Source of the DNA: Bradyrhizobium sp. LTSP885
Lineage (GTDB): Bacteria > Pseudomonadota > Alphaproteobacteria > Rhizobiales > Xanthobacteraceae
Reading direction: 5' to 3'
Length of the DNA stretch: 64,000 nucleotides
Assembly (NCBI RefSeq): GCF_000938305.1
Contig: NZ_JYMT01000015.1
Coordinates: forward strand, 123,369 to 187,368
The position numbers and the translations under genes are program-made. Each line of letters begins with the position of its first letter. Positions within the stretch are counted from its first letter, which is position 1. Positions 27,435 through 36,784 of the stretch are shown here, piece by piece. The notes under the pieces are model-generated. The model searched no databases, had not been told where the DNA came from, and saw only the letters and a list, made by a program, of their open reading frames with translations.

Positions 27435-28523
27435 TCAGCCGCCCAGGATCTGGCTGACGATACGCGCGGCGTAATCGACGGTCGGGATCACCCTGGCATA
27501 GTTCAGCCGCGTCGGGCCGATCACGCCGAGGACACCGACGATCCGGCCATGGGCATCGCTGTAAGGCGCGATGATGGTCGAGGAACCCGACAGCGAGAAC
27601 AGCTTGCTCTCCGAGCCGATGAAAATCCGCACCCCCTCGCCACGTTCGGCGCGGCCGAGCAGGTCGATCACGCCGCGCTTGGTCTCGAGATCATCGAACA
27701 GCGACTTGACGCGCTCGAGATCATCGAGCGCATGCAGATCCTCCAGCAAATTGGCGTGGCCGCGCACGATCAGCTGCCGGTCTTCGTTCTCGCCGCCGGA
27801 CCAGCTCGCGATGCCGGCCGCCACCACCTTCTGCGTCAGCTGGTCGAGCTCGGCGCGGTTCTGCGTCAAGGCGGTCTCGAGCTCGAGGCGCGCTTCGGCC
27901 AGGGTCCGGCCACGGATCCGCGCGTTGAGGAAGTTGGTCGCTTCCGTTAGCGCCGAAGAGGGAACCCCGGGCGGCAGTGCCAACACCCGGTTTTCGACCT
28001 GGCCGTCTTCGCTGACCAGCACGACCAGCGCCTTCTCCGGTTCCAGCCGCACGAATTCGATGTGCTTCAGCCGCGCGTTCGATTTCGGCGTCAACACCAC
28101 GGCCGCGGCGCGGGTCAGCCCCGACAGCCGGGTCAGCGCTTCCCCGAGCGCCGCCTCGACCGATTGCGCGCGGCCGACGGAGGCGAGCTGGGTCTGGATC
28201 GATTGGCGCTCCGCCTCGGTGAGGTCGCCGACCTGCATCAGGGCGTCGACGAAGAAGCGCAGGCCGAGTTCGGTCGGCAACCGGCCGGCGGAGGTATGCG
28301 GCGCGTAGATCAGGCCGAGCTGCTCGAGATCCGACATCACGTTGCGGACCGACGCCGGCGACAGCGGCAACGCAATCAGGCGCGAGATATTGCGCGAGCC
28401 GACGGGCTCGCCGGTCGCAAGATAGCTTTCGACAATTTGACGAAAAATGTCGCGCGAGCGCTCGTTGAGCTGGGCAAGCCCCGCATGCGGCGTGATCAGG
28501 CTGATCGGATCGTGGTGAGCCAC
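27435..28523 (-). CDS. hrcA: Heat-inducible transcription repressor HrcA
   Basis: A 362-residue repressor that binds the CIRCE operator, usually before groESL in alphaproteobacteria. The N-terminal winged helix covers [29 protein letters not shown] and [32 protein letters not shown] in part, followed by the GAF-like domain, with [31 protein letters not shown] at the end as landmark. It starts with GTG. No CIRCE inverted repeat was seen near hrcA, grpE or dnaK, so its target is probably elsewhere. It is divergent from rph. Confidence 0.95.
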   Translation of the reverse strand: MAHHDPISLITPHAGLAQLNERSRDIFRQIVESYLATGEPVGSRNISRLIALPLSPASVRNVMSDLEQLGLIYAPHTSAGRLPTELGLRFFVDALMQVGDLTEAERQSIQTQLASVGRAQSVEAALGEALTRLSGLTRAAAVVLTPKSNARLKHIEFVRLEPEKALVVLVSEDGQVENRVLALPPGVPSSALTEATNFLNARIRGRTLAEARLELETALTQNRAELDQLTQKVVAAGIASWSGGENEDRQLIVRGHANLLEDLHALDDLERVKSLFDDLETKRGVIDLLGRAERGEGVRIFIGSESKLFSLSGSSTIIAPYSDAHGRIVGVLGVIGPTRLNYARVIPTVDYAARIVSQILGG

Positions 28524-28648
28524 GCACTACTCCCTCACAATTGCCCCTAATCTGTCGATCCGCGAGGTCCGTGACAAGCAGGCATTCAGACCAAATAGCC
28601 TGGCCGAAAACCCTTGCCGCTGCCCGTTCCCCCTCCTACAAGCACGGC

Positions 28649-28701
28649 TTGAGCACGATCCGGAAGAATTGCAACCGGTTTTCCGAAAAGGTCGTGCTCA
28701 A
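28649..28701. repeat. Intergenic palindromic repeat, family A copy 2
   Basis: Bounded by a perfect 10-bp inverted repeat TTGAGCACGA / TCGTGCTCAA. Read on the minus strand its TTTGAGCA, GGAAAACCGGTT and CCGGATC blocks match the element at 15866-15935. It lies in the hrcA-rph divergent promoter region and may affect either transcript. Confidence 0.7.
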
Positions 28702-28781
28702 ACAAAACGTTAGAGCGCGATGACGATTCGAGACAAGTCGTCACGCTCCGGCACCTTCTCGGATTTTTCGGAGGATTCCCC

Positions 28782-29495
28782 ATGCGGCCAAGCCGCCGTG
28801 CGCCCGATGAACTGCGTCCCGTGTCGCTGGACCGCGGCGTCGTCAAATATGCCGAGGGCTCCTGCATGGTGAAATTCGGCGACACCCATGTGCTGGTGAC
28901 CGCCACGCTGGAGGAACGGCTGCCGCCGTGGCTGAAGGGCCAGGGCCGCGGTTGGGTCACCGCCGAATATGGCATGCTGCCGCGCGCCACGCTGGAACGC
29001 ACCCGCCGCGAGGCGTCCGCCGGCAAGCAGGGCGGCCGTACCGTCGAAATCCAGCGGCTGATTGGCCGCTCCCTCCGCGCCGCGGTCGACCTGGAAGCGC
29101 TGGGCGAACGCCAGATCACCGTCGATTGCGACGTCATCCAGGCCGATGGCGGCACCCGTACCGCCTCGATCACCGGCGCATGGGTCGCGCTTGCGGATTG
29201 CATCAACTGGATGAAGACCCGCAACATGTTGAAGGCCAACGTGCTGCGCGACAACGTGGCGGCGATCTCCTGCGGCATCTACAAGGGCACGCCGGTGCTC
29301 GACCTCGATTATGCCGAGGACTCCGAAGCCGATACCGACGCCAATTTCGTCATGACCGGTGACGGCCGCATCATCGAGGTGCAGGGCACCGCCGAGAAGA
29401 CGCCGTTCTCGCAAGACGAATTCCTGGCGCTGATGGCGCTGGCGCGCAAAGGTGTCGCGCGTCTGGTCGACTTGCAAAAGCTCGCGGTGGCGTAG
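28782..29495 (+). CDS. rph: Ribonuclease PH
   Basis: A 237-residue phosphorolytic 3'-5' exoribonuclease that trims tRNA 3' ends. [18 protein letters not shown] opens it, [20 protein letters not shown] and [14 protein letters not shown] follow, with the phosphate-binding [17 protein letters not shown] and the [20 protein letters not shown] core intact. The neighbouring rdgB and hemW follow on the same strand with almost no spacing, an arrangement common in Rhizobiales. Confidence 0.96.
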   Translation: MRPSRRAPDELRPVSLDRGVVKYAEGSCMVKFGDTHVLVTATLEERLPPWLKGQGRGWVTAEYGMLPRATLERTRREASAGKQGGRTVEIQRLIGRSLRAAVDLEALGERQITVDCDVIQADGGTRTASITGAWVALADCINWMKTRNMLKANVLRDNVAAISCGIYKGTPVLDLDYAEDSEADTDANFVMTGDGRIIEVQGTAEKTPFSQDEFLALMALARKGVARLVDLQKLAVA

Positions 29496-29506
29496 TCAGA
29501 TTGGCC

Positions 29507-30142
29507 ATGCACCGCCGAATCACCGGAAAGCTCGTGATCGCCACCCATAATCCCGGCAAGCTCGCCGAGATGCGGGAGCTGCTGGCGCCGCACGGGGTGG
29601 AAGCGGTGTCGGCCGGCGAGCTTGGCCTCGCCGAGCCCGAGGAGACCGGCGACAGCTTTCGCGCCAATGCGGCGATCAAGGCGATCGCTGCGGCGAAGGC
29701 TGTGGGATTGCCCGCCTTTGCCGACGATTCCGGCCTCGTGGTCGACGCGCTCGACGGCGCACCCGGTATCTATTCGGCGCGCTGGGCCGGCGAAACCAAA
29801 GATTTCATGGCGGCGATGACCCGGATCGAGCGCCTGCTGCAAGAGCGCGGCGCCACCACGCCGGACAAGCGCAAGGCGCACTTCGTCTCCGCGCTATGCG
29901 TGGCCTGGCCCGACGATCATCTCGAAGAGGTCGAGGCCCGGGTCGATGGAACCTTGGTCTGGCCGCCGCGCGGCACCGCCGGCTTCGGCTACGATCCGGC
30001 CTTCCTGCCTGACGGACACGGGCGTACCTTCGGCGAGATGACCAGCATCGAGAAGCACGGCCTGCCGCCGATCGGGCTCGGCCTGTCGCATCGCGCCCGC
30101 GCCTTCGTCAAGCTCGCGGAGATCTGTCTTGAGCCACGCTGA
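29507..30142 (+). CDS. rdgB: RdgB/HAM1 family non-canonical purine NTP pyrophosphatase
   Basis: A 211-residue house-cleaning enzyme that hydrolyses ITP, dITP and XTP. The substrate motif [14 protein letters not shown] is at the N-terminus, the catalytic Asp pair is in [23 protein letters not shown] (core FADDSGL), and [20 protein letters not shown] marks the nucleobase pocket. An in-frame TTG six bases upstream is a less likely start than the ATG. It begins 11 bases after rph and overlaps hemW by 14 bases. Confidence 0.95.
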   Translation: MHRRITGKLVIATHNPGKLAEMRELLAPHGVEAVSAGELGLAEPEETGDSFRANAAIKAIAAAKAVGLPAFADDSGLVVDALDGAPGIYSARWAGETKDFMAAMTRIERLLQERGATTPDKRKAHFVSALCVAWPDDHLEEVEARVDGTLVWPPRGTAGFGYDPAFLPDGHGRTFGEMTSIEKHGLPPIGLGLSHRARAFVKLAEICLEPR

Positions 30143-31286
30143 ACGAAGAGCCTTCGGCGTCTACGTGCACTGGCCGTTCTGCCTGTCGAAATGCCCTTAT
30201 TGCGATTTCAACAGCCACGTCCGGCATGCGCCGATTGACGAAGATCGCTTCGTGCGCGCCTTTGCCCGCGAGATCGAGACCACCGCCGCGCGCGTGCCGG
30301 GGCGCGAAGTCTCCTCGATCTTCCTCGGCGGCGGCACCCCATCGCTGATGCAGCCGCAGACCGTCGGCGCCGTGCTCGATGCGATCGGCAAGCACTGGTC
30401 GGTCGCGCCTGACGTCGAAGTCACGCTCGAGGCCAATCCGACCAGCGTCGAGGCGACACGCTTTCGCGGCTATCGTGCAGCCGGCGTCAACCGCGTCTCG
30501 CTCGGCGTGCAGGCACTTGACGATGGCTCGCTGAAGGCGCTTGGACGCCTGCACACCGCGCGCGAGGCGCTCGATGCGGTTGCGATCGCGCGCACCGCGT
30601 TCGACCGTTACTCCTTCGACCTGATCTACGCTCGCCCCGACCAGACCCCGCAGATGTGGGCAGGCGAATTGAAGCAGGCGATCTCGGAGGCGGCCGAGCA
30701 TTTGTCGCTCTACCAGCTGACGATCGAGGAAGGCACGCCGTTCTTCGGGCTGCACGCCGCGGGCAAACTGAAGACGCCCGATGAGGCGATGGCGCGCGCG
30801 CTCTACGACGTCACCCAGGAGGTCTGTGGGCGCGAGGGATTGCCGGCTTACGAGATTTCCAACCACGCGCGCGCCGGCGCCGAGTGCAAGCACAACCTCG
30901 TCTATTGGCGCGGCGATGAATATGCCGGCGTCGGACCGGGCGCGCATGGCCGTCTCGATATCGATGGCATCAGGCACGCGACCGCGACGGACAAGCGCCC
31001 CGAGGCCTGGCTATCGAAGGTCGAGGAGCGCGGCCACGGTGTCATGACCGACGACTCGCTCAACAGCGAAGAGCGCGCCGACGAATTCCTGCTGATGGGG
31101 CTGCGGCTCGCGGAAGGGATCGATCCCAAGCGCTATGCGGCGCTGTCCGGCCGCCAGCTCGATCCGCACCGGATCGCCACGCTGCGCGAGGAAGGCGCGA
31201 TCGCCGTCGATCCTGATGGGCGGCTGCGCGTGACCAAGTCGGGATTCCCGGTGCTCGACGCCGTCGTCGCGGATTTGGCTGCCTAG
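30129..31286 (+). CDS. hemW: Radical SAM heme chaperone HemW
   Basis: A 385-residue radical SAM protein. The cluster motif is C-x3-C-x2-C in [14 protein letters not shown], the form seen in HemW rather than in the true coproporphyrinogen oxidase Hem[20 protein letters not shown] and [12 protein letters not shown] follow in the expected order. HemW binds heme and helps load it into respiratory proteins; some annotations call it coproporphyrinogen III oxidase. It starts with TTG inside the end of rdgB, indicating translational coupling. Confidence 0.93.
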   Translation: MSHAERRAFGVYVHWPFCLSKCPYCDFNSHVRHAPIDEDRFVRAFAREIETTAARVPGREVSSIFLGGGTPSLMQPQTVGAVLDAIGKHWSVAPDVEVTLEANPTSVEATRFRGYRAAGVNRVSLGVQALDDGSLKALGRLHTAREALDAVAIARTAFDRYSFDLIYARPDQTPQMWAGELKQAISEAAEHLSLYQLTIEEGTPFFGLHAAGKLKTPDEAMARALYDVTQEVCGREGLPAYEISNHARAGAECKHNLVYWRGDEYAGVGPGAHGRLDIDGIRHATATDKRPEAWLSKVEERGHGVMTDDSLNSEERADEFLLMGLRLAEGIDPKRYAALSGRQLDPHRIATLREEGAIAVDPDGRLRVTKSGFPVLDAVVADLAA

Positions 31287-31320
31287 CTAGCTCTCATGTC
31301 GTCAAGCCTTGGGCCGTGTC

Positions 31321-31722
31321 TCAGCTTGAAGTCTGAGCGCTTGTGCTTGTCGGCTTTTTGTCAGGTCTGGCCACAAGCCAAAAAATCAGGGCTGTGAAGG
31401 TGCCCAGGAGGCCAAAGTACCAGGTCAAGAAAACTGTTCCGATGATGTTGTTTTTCAGATCCGACGCGGTCACGAGGCTCCCGACGACTGGAACGGCAGT
31501 TGTGAGGAACCCTATCAACAAATAGGGCCAGAGCCGCTGACTTCCTCTCCGGGAAAAAATTAGAAAAGCCGGGACGCCAACGAGGCCTTGCAACAAATAG
31601 ATCAGACAGCAAACGAAAATGTATGCCGATGGTCCGGTTCTATTTGGAGCTTGAGCCATGTACCAAGCTGGCAATATGGCAGGCAGCAATGGGGCAACCA
31701 GGAATGCGACAAGGATTCGCAT
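31321..31722 (-). CDS. Small four-helix membrane protein, unknown
   Basis: A 133-residue protein with four hydrophobic segments: a signal-anchor-like start (MRILVAFLVAPLLPAILPAW), then about residues 33-57, 66-87 and 93-118, with a Lys/Ser/Thr-rich tail. No family is recognised. Its base composition is visibly lower in GC than that of neighbouring genes and codon choice is less biased, which suggests recent acquisition. It stands convergent to hemW and 74 bases before the PBP-activator gene's end. Confidence 0.6.
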   Translation of the reverse strand: MRILVAFLVAPLLPAILPAWYMAQAPNRTGPSAYIFVCCLIYLLQGLVGVPAFLIFSRRGSQRLWPYLLIGFLTTAVPVVGSLVTASDLKNNIIGTVFLTWYFGLLGTFTALIFWLVARPDKKPTSTSAQTSS

Positions 31723-31796
31723 GAAATACGTTCCTCCGAAGTGCCGGGATGGCGGACGTAGTCATGGGCCCCGGCGCTCGCTGGCGTGACAAAGAA

Positions 31797-32996
31797 CTAC
31801 GCTCCAAAACTCTTCGGCGAGCCGGCGACCGGCGTGCCGCCGCCCGATGCCACCTTCATGACCGCAAGGCCGCGCTCGTTGGTGCCGTCAGCGCGAAAGC
31901 GGAACAGGCCGTCGATGCCGGCAAATCCGGATGGATTGGTCAGGGTTTCGGCCGAAAAGCGCTGCGCACCTTGTGTGCGCGCGAGTGCTGCAACGAGGGC
32001 CACCGCGTCATAGGCAAGCGTCGCGGTGCGCACCGGCTCAGCCCCAAACTTGGTGCGGTAGCGGTTGGCGAAGCTGCGGAAACCGGCCGGATCGGGCGCG
32101 GCATAGAGCCCGCCCTGCAAAACCGGGCTCGCAAACACCCGCGGATTGTCCCACAGCCCGGTTCCGAGCAGCTGGATGTTGCGCAGGTTGGAGCCCGCGG
32201 CGGTCAGCGCATCCGCGGTCGCGACGACCGAATCACCGTCATCGGCGAGCAGCAGCGCGTCGGCCGAGCCGAGCGCCTGCGCCACTGTGCGTGCCGGCGT
32301 GGCGCGATCGGCGCCGTATTTCTCGAAGGCGACGACGCGTCCGTTCTTGCGGCCGACGGCCTGCTTGAACGCGGCCTCGACCACGTTGCCATAGGCATTG
32401 TCGGGCACCATCGCCGCAAACGAGCGTTTTCCGGTGCCGGCGGCATAATCGACAATGCGATTGATGTCGGATTCCGGCAGAAAGCTCAGAAGAAACACGC
32501 CGCGCGAAGCCACGCTCGAATCGGTCGAGAATGCGATCACGGACGTGCCGCGCGTGCGTGTCAGCTGCGCCGTGGGCGGCACCGAGCCGGCAAACAACGG
32601 CCCCAGAATGATCTCGGCCCCTTCGGACAGCGCCTGCTGGGTGCCCTGCGCCGCGCCCTGCGGGCTGCCGCCATCGTCCTTGATCAGGAGCTGGATGTTC
32701 GGGTTCTGGAATTCCGCCAGCGCCATTTCGGCAGCGTTCCGCATCGACTGTGCGGCGACCGCGGCATTGCCGGACGCCGACAGCGGCAGGATCAGGCCGA
32801 CCTTGACCTGCCCGGTTCCGACCGCCTGCGGCTGCTGCTGGGGACCGGCGGGCCCGGCATCCTGACCGCCAAACTGGCTCAGACTCTGCTGGATACCGGA
32901 GCAAGCCGACAGCAGCGGCGCACCAATGATGAGGCCAAGCGCTGTCCGCCGGGTCGCGCCCGACGGCGGGGACTTGCGGTTATGCGGGCCTGCCAT
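31797..32996 (-). CDS. Penicillin-binding protein activator / LppC-type lipoprotein
   Basis: A 399-residue periplasmic-binding-fold protein. After the N-terminus comes a lipobox GAPLLSACSG (lipidated Cys near residue 33) and a Gln/Gly/Pro-rich linker; the type I periplasmic fold starts at KVGLILPLSASGNAAVAA. Relatives are LpoA/LppC proteins that stimulate peptidoglycan synthases, or leucine-type ABC transporter binding proteins. The divergent rsmI-yraN-gshB order, conserved with LppC in many proteobacteria, favours the envelope role. The start MAGPHNRK places the lipobox correctly. Confidence 0.85.
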   Translation of the reverse strand: MAGPHNRKSPPSGATRRTALGLIIGAPLLSACSGIQQSLSQFGGQDAGPAGPQQQPQAVGTGQVKVGLILPLSASGNAAVAAQSMRNAAEMALAEFQNPNIQLLIKDDGGSPQGAAQGTQQALSEGAEIILGPLFAGSVPPTAQLTRTRGTSVIAFSTDSSVASRGVFLLSFLPESDINRIVDYAAGTGKRSFAAMVPDNAYGNVVEAAFKQAVGRKNGRVVAFEKYGADRATPARTVAQALGSADALLLADDGDSVVATADALTAAGSNLRNIQLLGTGLWDNPRVFASPVLQGGLYAAPDPAGFRSFANRYRTKFGAEPVRTATLAYDAVALVAALARTQGAQRFSAETLTNPSGFAGIDGLFRFRADGTNERGLAVMKVASGGGTPVAGSPKSFGA

Positions 32997-33220
32997 CGTC
33001 TCTCTTCTCTTGACCGACCGTGATCGGCCGGGATTCCATCCAGCCCTGATAAAGGGGGGGTGGATTTGGGCATATTGTCGGCGAATAGTTAACCAAAACA
33101 AAAGGATTATGGCCTTGCGGCGCCGTTGCCGGGGCTTGCCATTCTCGGCGTTTCAGCGGGCTTTCGACCGGCCCTGTCGGGATGTTGGCGAAAGCGCCGC
33201 CATCCCTTTAGATTGGTATT

Positions 33221-34174
33221 ATGCGCGCAAAAACCAGCACCCTCCACAGCTCCGATGCCACGACGCCGCCTGCGGACCGAACCTTTTCCGTGGCCGGCCA
33301 GGTGCTGACCGCGCCAAAAGCTGTGCCCGGGCTACACCTGGTCGCGACACCGATCGGCAATCTCGGCGATATCACCCTGCGCGCCTTGGAGACGCTGGCC
33401 GGCGTCGACGTCGTCGCCTGCGAGGACACAAGGATCACCCGCCGCCTGACCGAGCGCTATGCAATCACGGCCGAGCTGAAGCCCTATCACGAACACAACG
33501 CTGCGCAGGCGCGGCCAAAAATCCTGGAACGGCTGGCGCAGGGCGCCTCGGTCGCGCTCGTCTCGGATGCCGGCACGCCGCTGATATCGGACCCCGGCTT
33601 CAAGCTGGTGCGCGAGGTCTGCGCCGCCGGGCATCAGGTGATCGCGCTGCCCGGACCGTCATCGGTCCTGACCGCGCTGTCCGTTGCGGCGCTGCCGACC
33701 GACCGGTTCTTCTTCGAAGGGTTCTTGCCGTCAAAGGAGCATGCGCGGCGTGCGCGGCTCACCGAGCTCGCCAGGATCGATGCGACGCTCGTGATGTTCG
33801 AATCCGGCAATCGCGTTCAGGACAGCTTACGCGATCTCGCCGCGATCATGGGCACGCGCGACGCCGCGATCTGCCGCGAGCTGACCAAGCTGCACGAGGA
33901 GGTCCAGCGCGCGCCGGTCGCCGAACTAGCGGCGCGCGCAGATACGCTGGAGACCCGCGGCGAATTCGTGCTCGTCGTCGGGCCGCCTGCGGAGGATGCC
34001 GGAATGATGGGTGAGGCAGCGCTGGACGATCTGCTGCGAACATCGCTCGCGCGCGGCAGCGTCAAGGATGCGGTGGCGCATGCGGTCGAACTGTCGGGGC
34101 GGCCGCGCCGCGAGGTCTATGCCCGCGCCCTCGAGCTTGCCAGGGCCACCGGGGACGGCGATGGCGAAGACTGA
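33221..34174 (+). CDS. rsmI: 16S rRNA (cytidine(1402)-2'-O)-methyltransferase
   Basis: A 317-residue enzyme of the tetrapyrrole-methylase fold that 2'-O-methylates C1402 of 16S r[25 protein letters not shown] opens the catalytic domain (motif [10 protein letters not shown]), [10 protein letters not shown] and [17 protein letters not shown] follow, and [15 protein letters not shown] is the SAM-site landmark. It has an N-terminal extension of about 40 residues. Its last 14 bases overlap yraN. Confidence 0.95.
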   Translation: MRAKTSTLHSSDATTPPADRTFSVAGQVLTAPKAVPGLHLVATPIGNLGDITLRALETLAGVDVVACEDTRITRRLTERYAITAELKPYHEHNAAQARPKILERLAQGASVALVSDAGTPLISDPGFKLVREVCAAGHQVIALPGPSSVLTALSVAALPTDRFFFEGFLPSKEHARRARLTELARIDATLVMFESGNRVQDSLRDLAAIMGTRDAAICRELTKLHEEVQRAPVAELAARADTLETRGEFVLVVGPPAEDAGMMGEAALDDLLRTSLARGSVKDAVAHAVELSGRPRREVYARALELARATGDGDGED

Positions 34175-34544
34175 TAACGCCTCCCCCGAACGCGTCGCAG
34201 CCTTTCGCACCGGCCTCTCCGCCGAGATTCGCGCCGCCGCTTTTCTGATGGCCAAGGGCTATCGCATCCTGGCAAAACGTTTCCGTACGCCCTATGGCGA
34301 GATCGACCTGGTGGCGCGCCGGCGCAATCTGATCGCCTTCATCGAGGTCAAGGCCCGCGCCAGCCTCGATGACGCCGCCTATGCGGTGACGCCGCGCCAG
34401 CAGCAGCGCATCATCAATGCCGCCCAGGTCTGGCTGATGACGCATCCCGAGCATGCGGAATTTGATCTCAGATTCGACGCCGTTCTGATTGCGCCGCGCA
34501 GCCTGCCGCGCCATCTGTTAGCGGCATTCGACGCAAGCACTTAA
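34161..34544 (+). CDS. YraN/UPF0102 family nuclease-fold protein
   Basis: A 127-residue protein of the restriction-endonuclease-like fold. [34 protein letters not shown] contains the E-x-D-x(n)-E-V-K metal-site pattern (core GEIDLVA and FIEVKAR). The family is nearly always next to rsmI, as here, but its function is not established. The ATG lies within the end of rsmI. Confidence 0.93.
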   Translation: MAKTDNASPERVAAFRTGLSAEIRAAAFLMAKGYRILAKRFRTPYGEIDLVARRRNLIAFIEVKARASLDDAAYAVTPRQQQRIINAAQVWLMTHPEHAEFDLRFDAVLIAPRSLPRHLLAAFDAST

Positions 34545-34577
34545 AGATACCCCTCCAGACCTCCCGGGACACGCCCC

Positions 34578-35525
34578 ATGAAATTGAACGTCGCCGTCCA
34601 GATGGACCCCATCGCGCGCATCAACATCCGCGGCGATTCGACTTTTGCGTTGCTGCTCGAGGCGCAGAAGCGCGGCCACGGCCTTTCCTATTACACGCCG
34701 GACAAGCTATCACTGCGCGGCGAGGAGCTGGTGGCGCCACTGCAGTCTCTCACCGTGCGCGACGAGGTCGGCAATCATTTCACGCTGGGCGAGCCGAAGC
34801 GCGAGCCGCTCAATGCCTTCGACGTCGTGCTGCTGCGGCAGGACCCGCCCTTCGATCTCGCATACATCACCTCGACGCATCTCCTCGAACGCATCCATCC
34901 GAAGACCCTGGTCGTCAACGACCCGGCCAGCGTGCGCAACGCGCCGGAGAAGCTGTTCGTGATGAATTTCCCGCAGCTGATGCCGCCGACCCTGATCTCG
35001 CGCGACCTCGACGAGATCAACGCGTTCCGCGATCAGCATGGCGCCGTTGTCATGAAACCATTGCACGGCCACGGCGGCGCCGCGGTGTTCCGCGTGATGC
35101 CGCAGGACATGAATTTCGGCTCGCTGTTCGACATGTTCTCGGTCACGTTCAAAGAGCAATGGGTGATCCAGCGCTTCCTTCCCGAGGTCAAGCATGGCGA
35201 CAAGCGCATCATCCTGGTCGACGGCGAATTCGCCGGCGCCGTCAACCGCGTGCCCGCCCCCGATGATCTGCGCTCCAACATGGTGCGCGGCGGCGCCGCC
35301 AAGGCGACCGAGCTGTCCGACCGCGAGCGCGAGATTTGCGCGACCCTCGGCCCGGCGCTGCGCGAGCGTGGGCTGCTGTTCGTCGGCATCGACGTGATCG
35401 ACGGCAATCTCACCGAGATCAATGTCACCTCTCCGACGGGTATCCGCGCGATCCAGCGGCTCAACGGCCCGGATGTCGCAGCGATGATCTGGGATACCAT
35501 CGAGGCCAAGCGCACTGCAAAATAA
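34578..35525 (+). CDS. gshB: Glutathione synthetase
   Basis: A 315-residue ATP-grasp ligase joining gamma-glutamylcysteine and glycine. [20 protein letters not shown] starts it, [17 protein letters not shown] is the ATP-binding loop, and [23 protein letters not shown] carries the metal-binding residues. It follows yraN by 33 bases and completes the rsmI-yraN-gshB operon. Confidence 0.97.
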   Translation: MKLNVAVQMDPIARINIRGDSTFALLLEAQKRGHGLSYYTPDKLSLRGEELVAPLQSLTVRDEVGNHFTLGEPKREPLNAFDVVLLRQDPPFDLAYITSTHLLERIHPKTLVVNDPASVRNAPEKLFVMNFPQLMPPTLISRDLDEINAFRDQHGAVVMKPLHGHGGAAVFRVMPQDMNFGSLFDMFSVTFKEQWVIQRFLPEVKHGDKRIILVDGEFAGAVNRVPAPDDLRSNMVRGGAAKATELSDREREICATLGPALRERGLLFVGIDVIDGNLTEINVTSPTGIRAIQRLNGPDVAAMIWDTIEAKRTAK

Positions 35526-35705
35526 GCGTTCCTTATGCGGTGCGCATCGCGGTTGCAGTCAATCTAGAATTCTACCGCGCGCTCTTTGACCTGATTCTGC
35601 TTGCCTGCTTTCGCGGGCGAGCGCAGCATCCTCGTGCCTGCGTCAGGTCATAGCGGCCGATTGTCGCAGGCGACAAAAATCATAAAGCTACAGGGAGGAA
35701 GACGT

Positions 35706-36677
35706 ATGACGCTCAATGTCTCACGACGATCCTTGCTTGCGCTCGGTGCCGGTCTCGGCGCCAGCACCATGCTCGGCGGCACCGCCGTCGCACGCGCCCC
35801 GAAACTCGGCACGCAAACGCCCTATTGGCACCGCTTCATTCTCGGCGACGCTGAGGTCACCGTCGTGTCCGACGGTCCGCTGCCGCTTGGTCCGCCCAAG
35901 GGCACCTTTGTCGGCATACCCGATGAAGATGTGCGGAAGATGCTCTCCGATAACTTCCTCAATCCCGACAATGTCGTGCTCGAGCAGAACTCGCCGATCG
36001 TGAACACCGGCGACAAGTTGATCCTGTTCGATACCGGCATGGGCACCTCGAAGGCGTTTGGGCCAACCACGGGCCGGCAGCAGAAGAGCATGGCGGAAGC
36101 CGGCATCAAGCCTGATGACATCGACGCCGTGGTGTTGTCGCACGCGCATATCGACCACATCGGCGGCATCGTCGACGCCGGCGACAAGCCGCTGTTCCCG
36201 AACGCGCAATACTACATCGCCCAGAGCGATTTCGATTTCTGGACTGATGAAGGCAAGCTTGGCAGCCCGCTGAAGGATTTCGTGGTTCACGCCCGCAAGA
36301 ACCTGCTGCCGGTGCGCGACCGCCTGGTGTTCTTCAAGGACGGCCAGGAATTCCTGCCCGGCGTGCAGGCGATGGCGGCCCCCGGCCACACCGTGGGCCA
36401 CCACATGTTCATGGTGACATCAGCCGGCAAATCCTTCGCCTTCCTCGGCGATCTCACCCATCATGCGGTGCTGCTGCTCGAAAAGCCGCTGATGGAATTC
36501 TCCTACGACACCGATCCGAAGCAGGCGGCGCAGTCGCGGGTGAAGATGCTGACCATGCTGGCGGCCAACAAGACGCCGATCATGTCCTACCACTTCGCCT
36601 GGCCCGGCTACGGCCATGTCGCCAAGACCGGCGAGGGGTTCCATTACTATCCCGAGCCGATGCAGATGACGCTGTAA
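35706..36677 (+). CDS. Tat-exported metallo-beta-lactamase-fold hydrolase
   Basis: A 323-residue protein with a twin-arginine signal (SRRSLLALGAGLGAS, cleavage near AVARA). The zinc-site motif HAHIDH is at residues 146-151, a further His is in APGHTVGHH, and the bridging Asp in FLGDLTHHAV. The spacing resembles the AHL lactonase/PqsE-like and methyl-parathion-hydrolase group, several of which are exported; a lactonase or organophosphate hydrolase activity is possible. A strong ribosome site (AGGGAGGAAG at 35692-35701) precedes the ATG. It is a single gene. Confidence 0.87.
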   Translation: MTLNVSRRSLLALGAGLGASTMLGGTAVARAPKLGTQTPYWHRFILGDAEVTVVSDGPLPLGPPKGTFVGIPDEDVRKMLSDNFLNPDNVVLEQNSPIVNTGDKLILFDTGMGTSKAFGPTTGRQQKSMAEAGIKPDDIDAVVLSHAHIDHIGGIVDAGDKPLFPNAQYYIAQSDFDFWTDEGKLGSPLKDFVVHARKNLLPVRDRLVFFKDGQEFLPGVQAMAAPGHTVGHHMFMVTSAGKSFAFLGDLTHHAVLLLEKPLMEFSYDTDPKQAAQSRVKMLTMLAANKTPIMSYHFAWPGYGHVAKTGEGFHYYPEPMQMTL

Positions 36678-36784
36678 CGGAATCGACGTTCGGGGGCGGC
36701 GCATGTCGCCCCCGACTGTTCCCGTAATGTTCTTGCGCTTCGGACCCGGTTCCGCTACCTTCTGACGGGGAAGATAGGGGCAGC

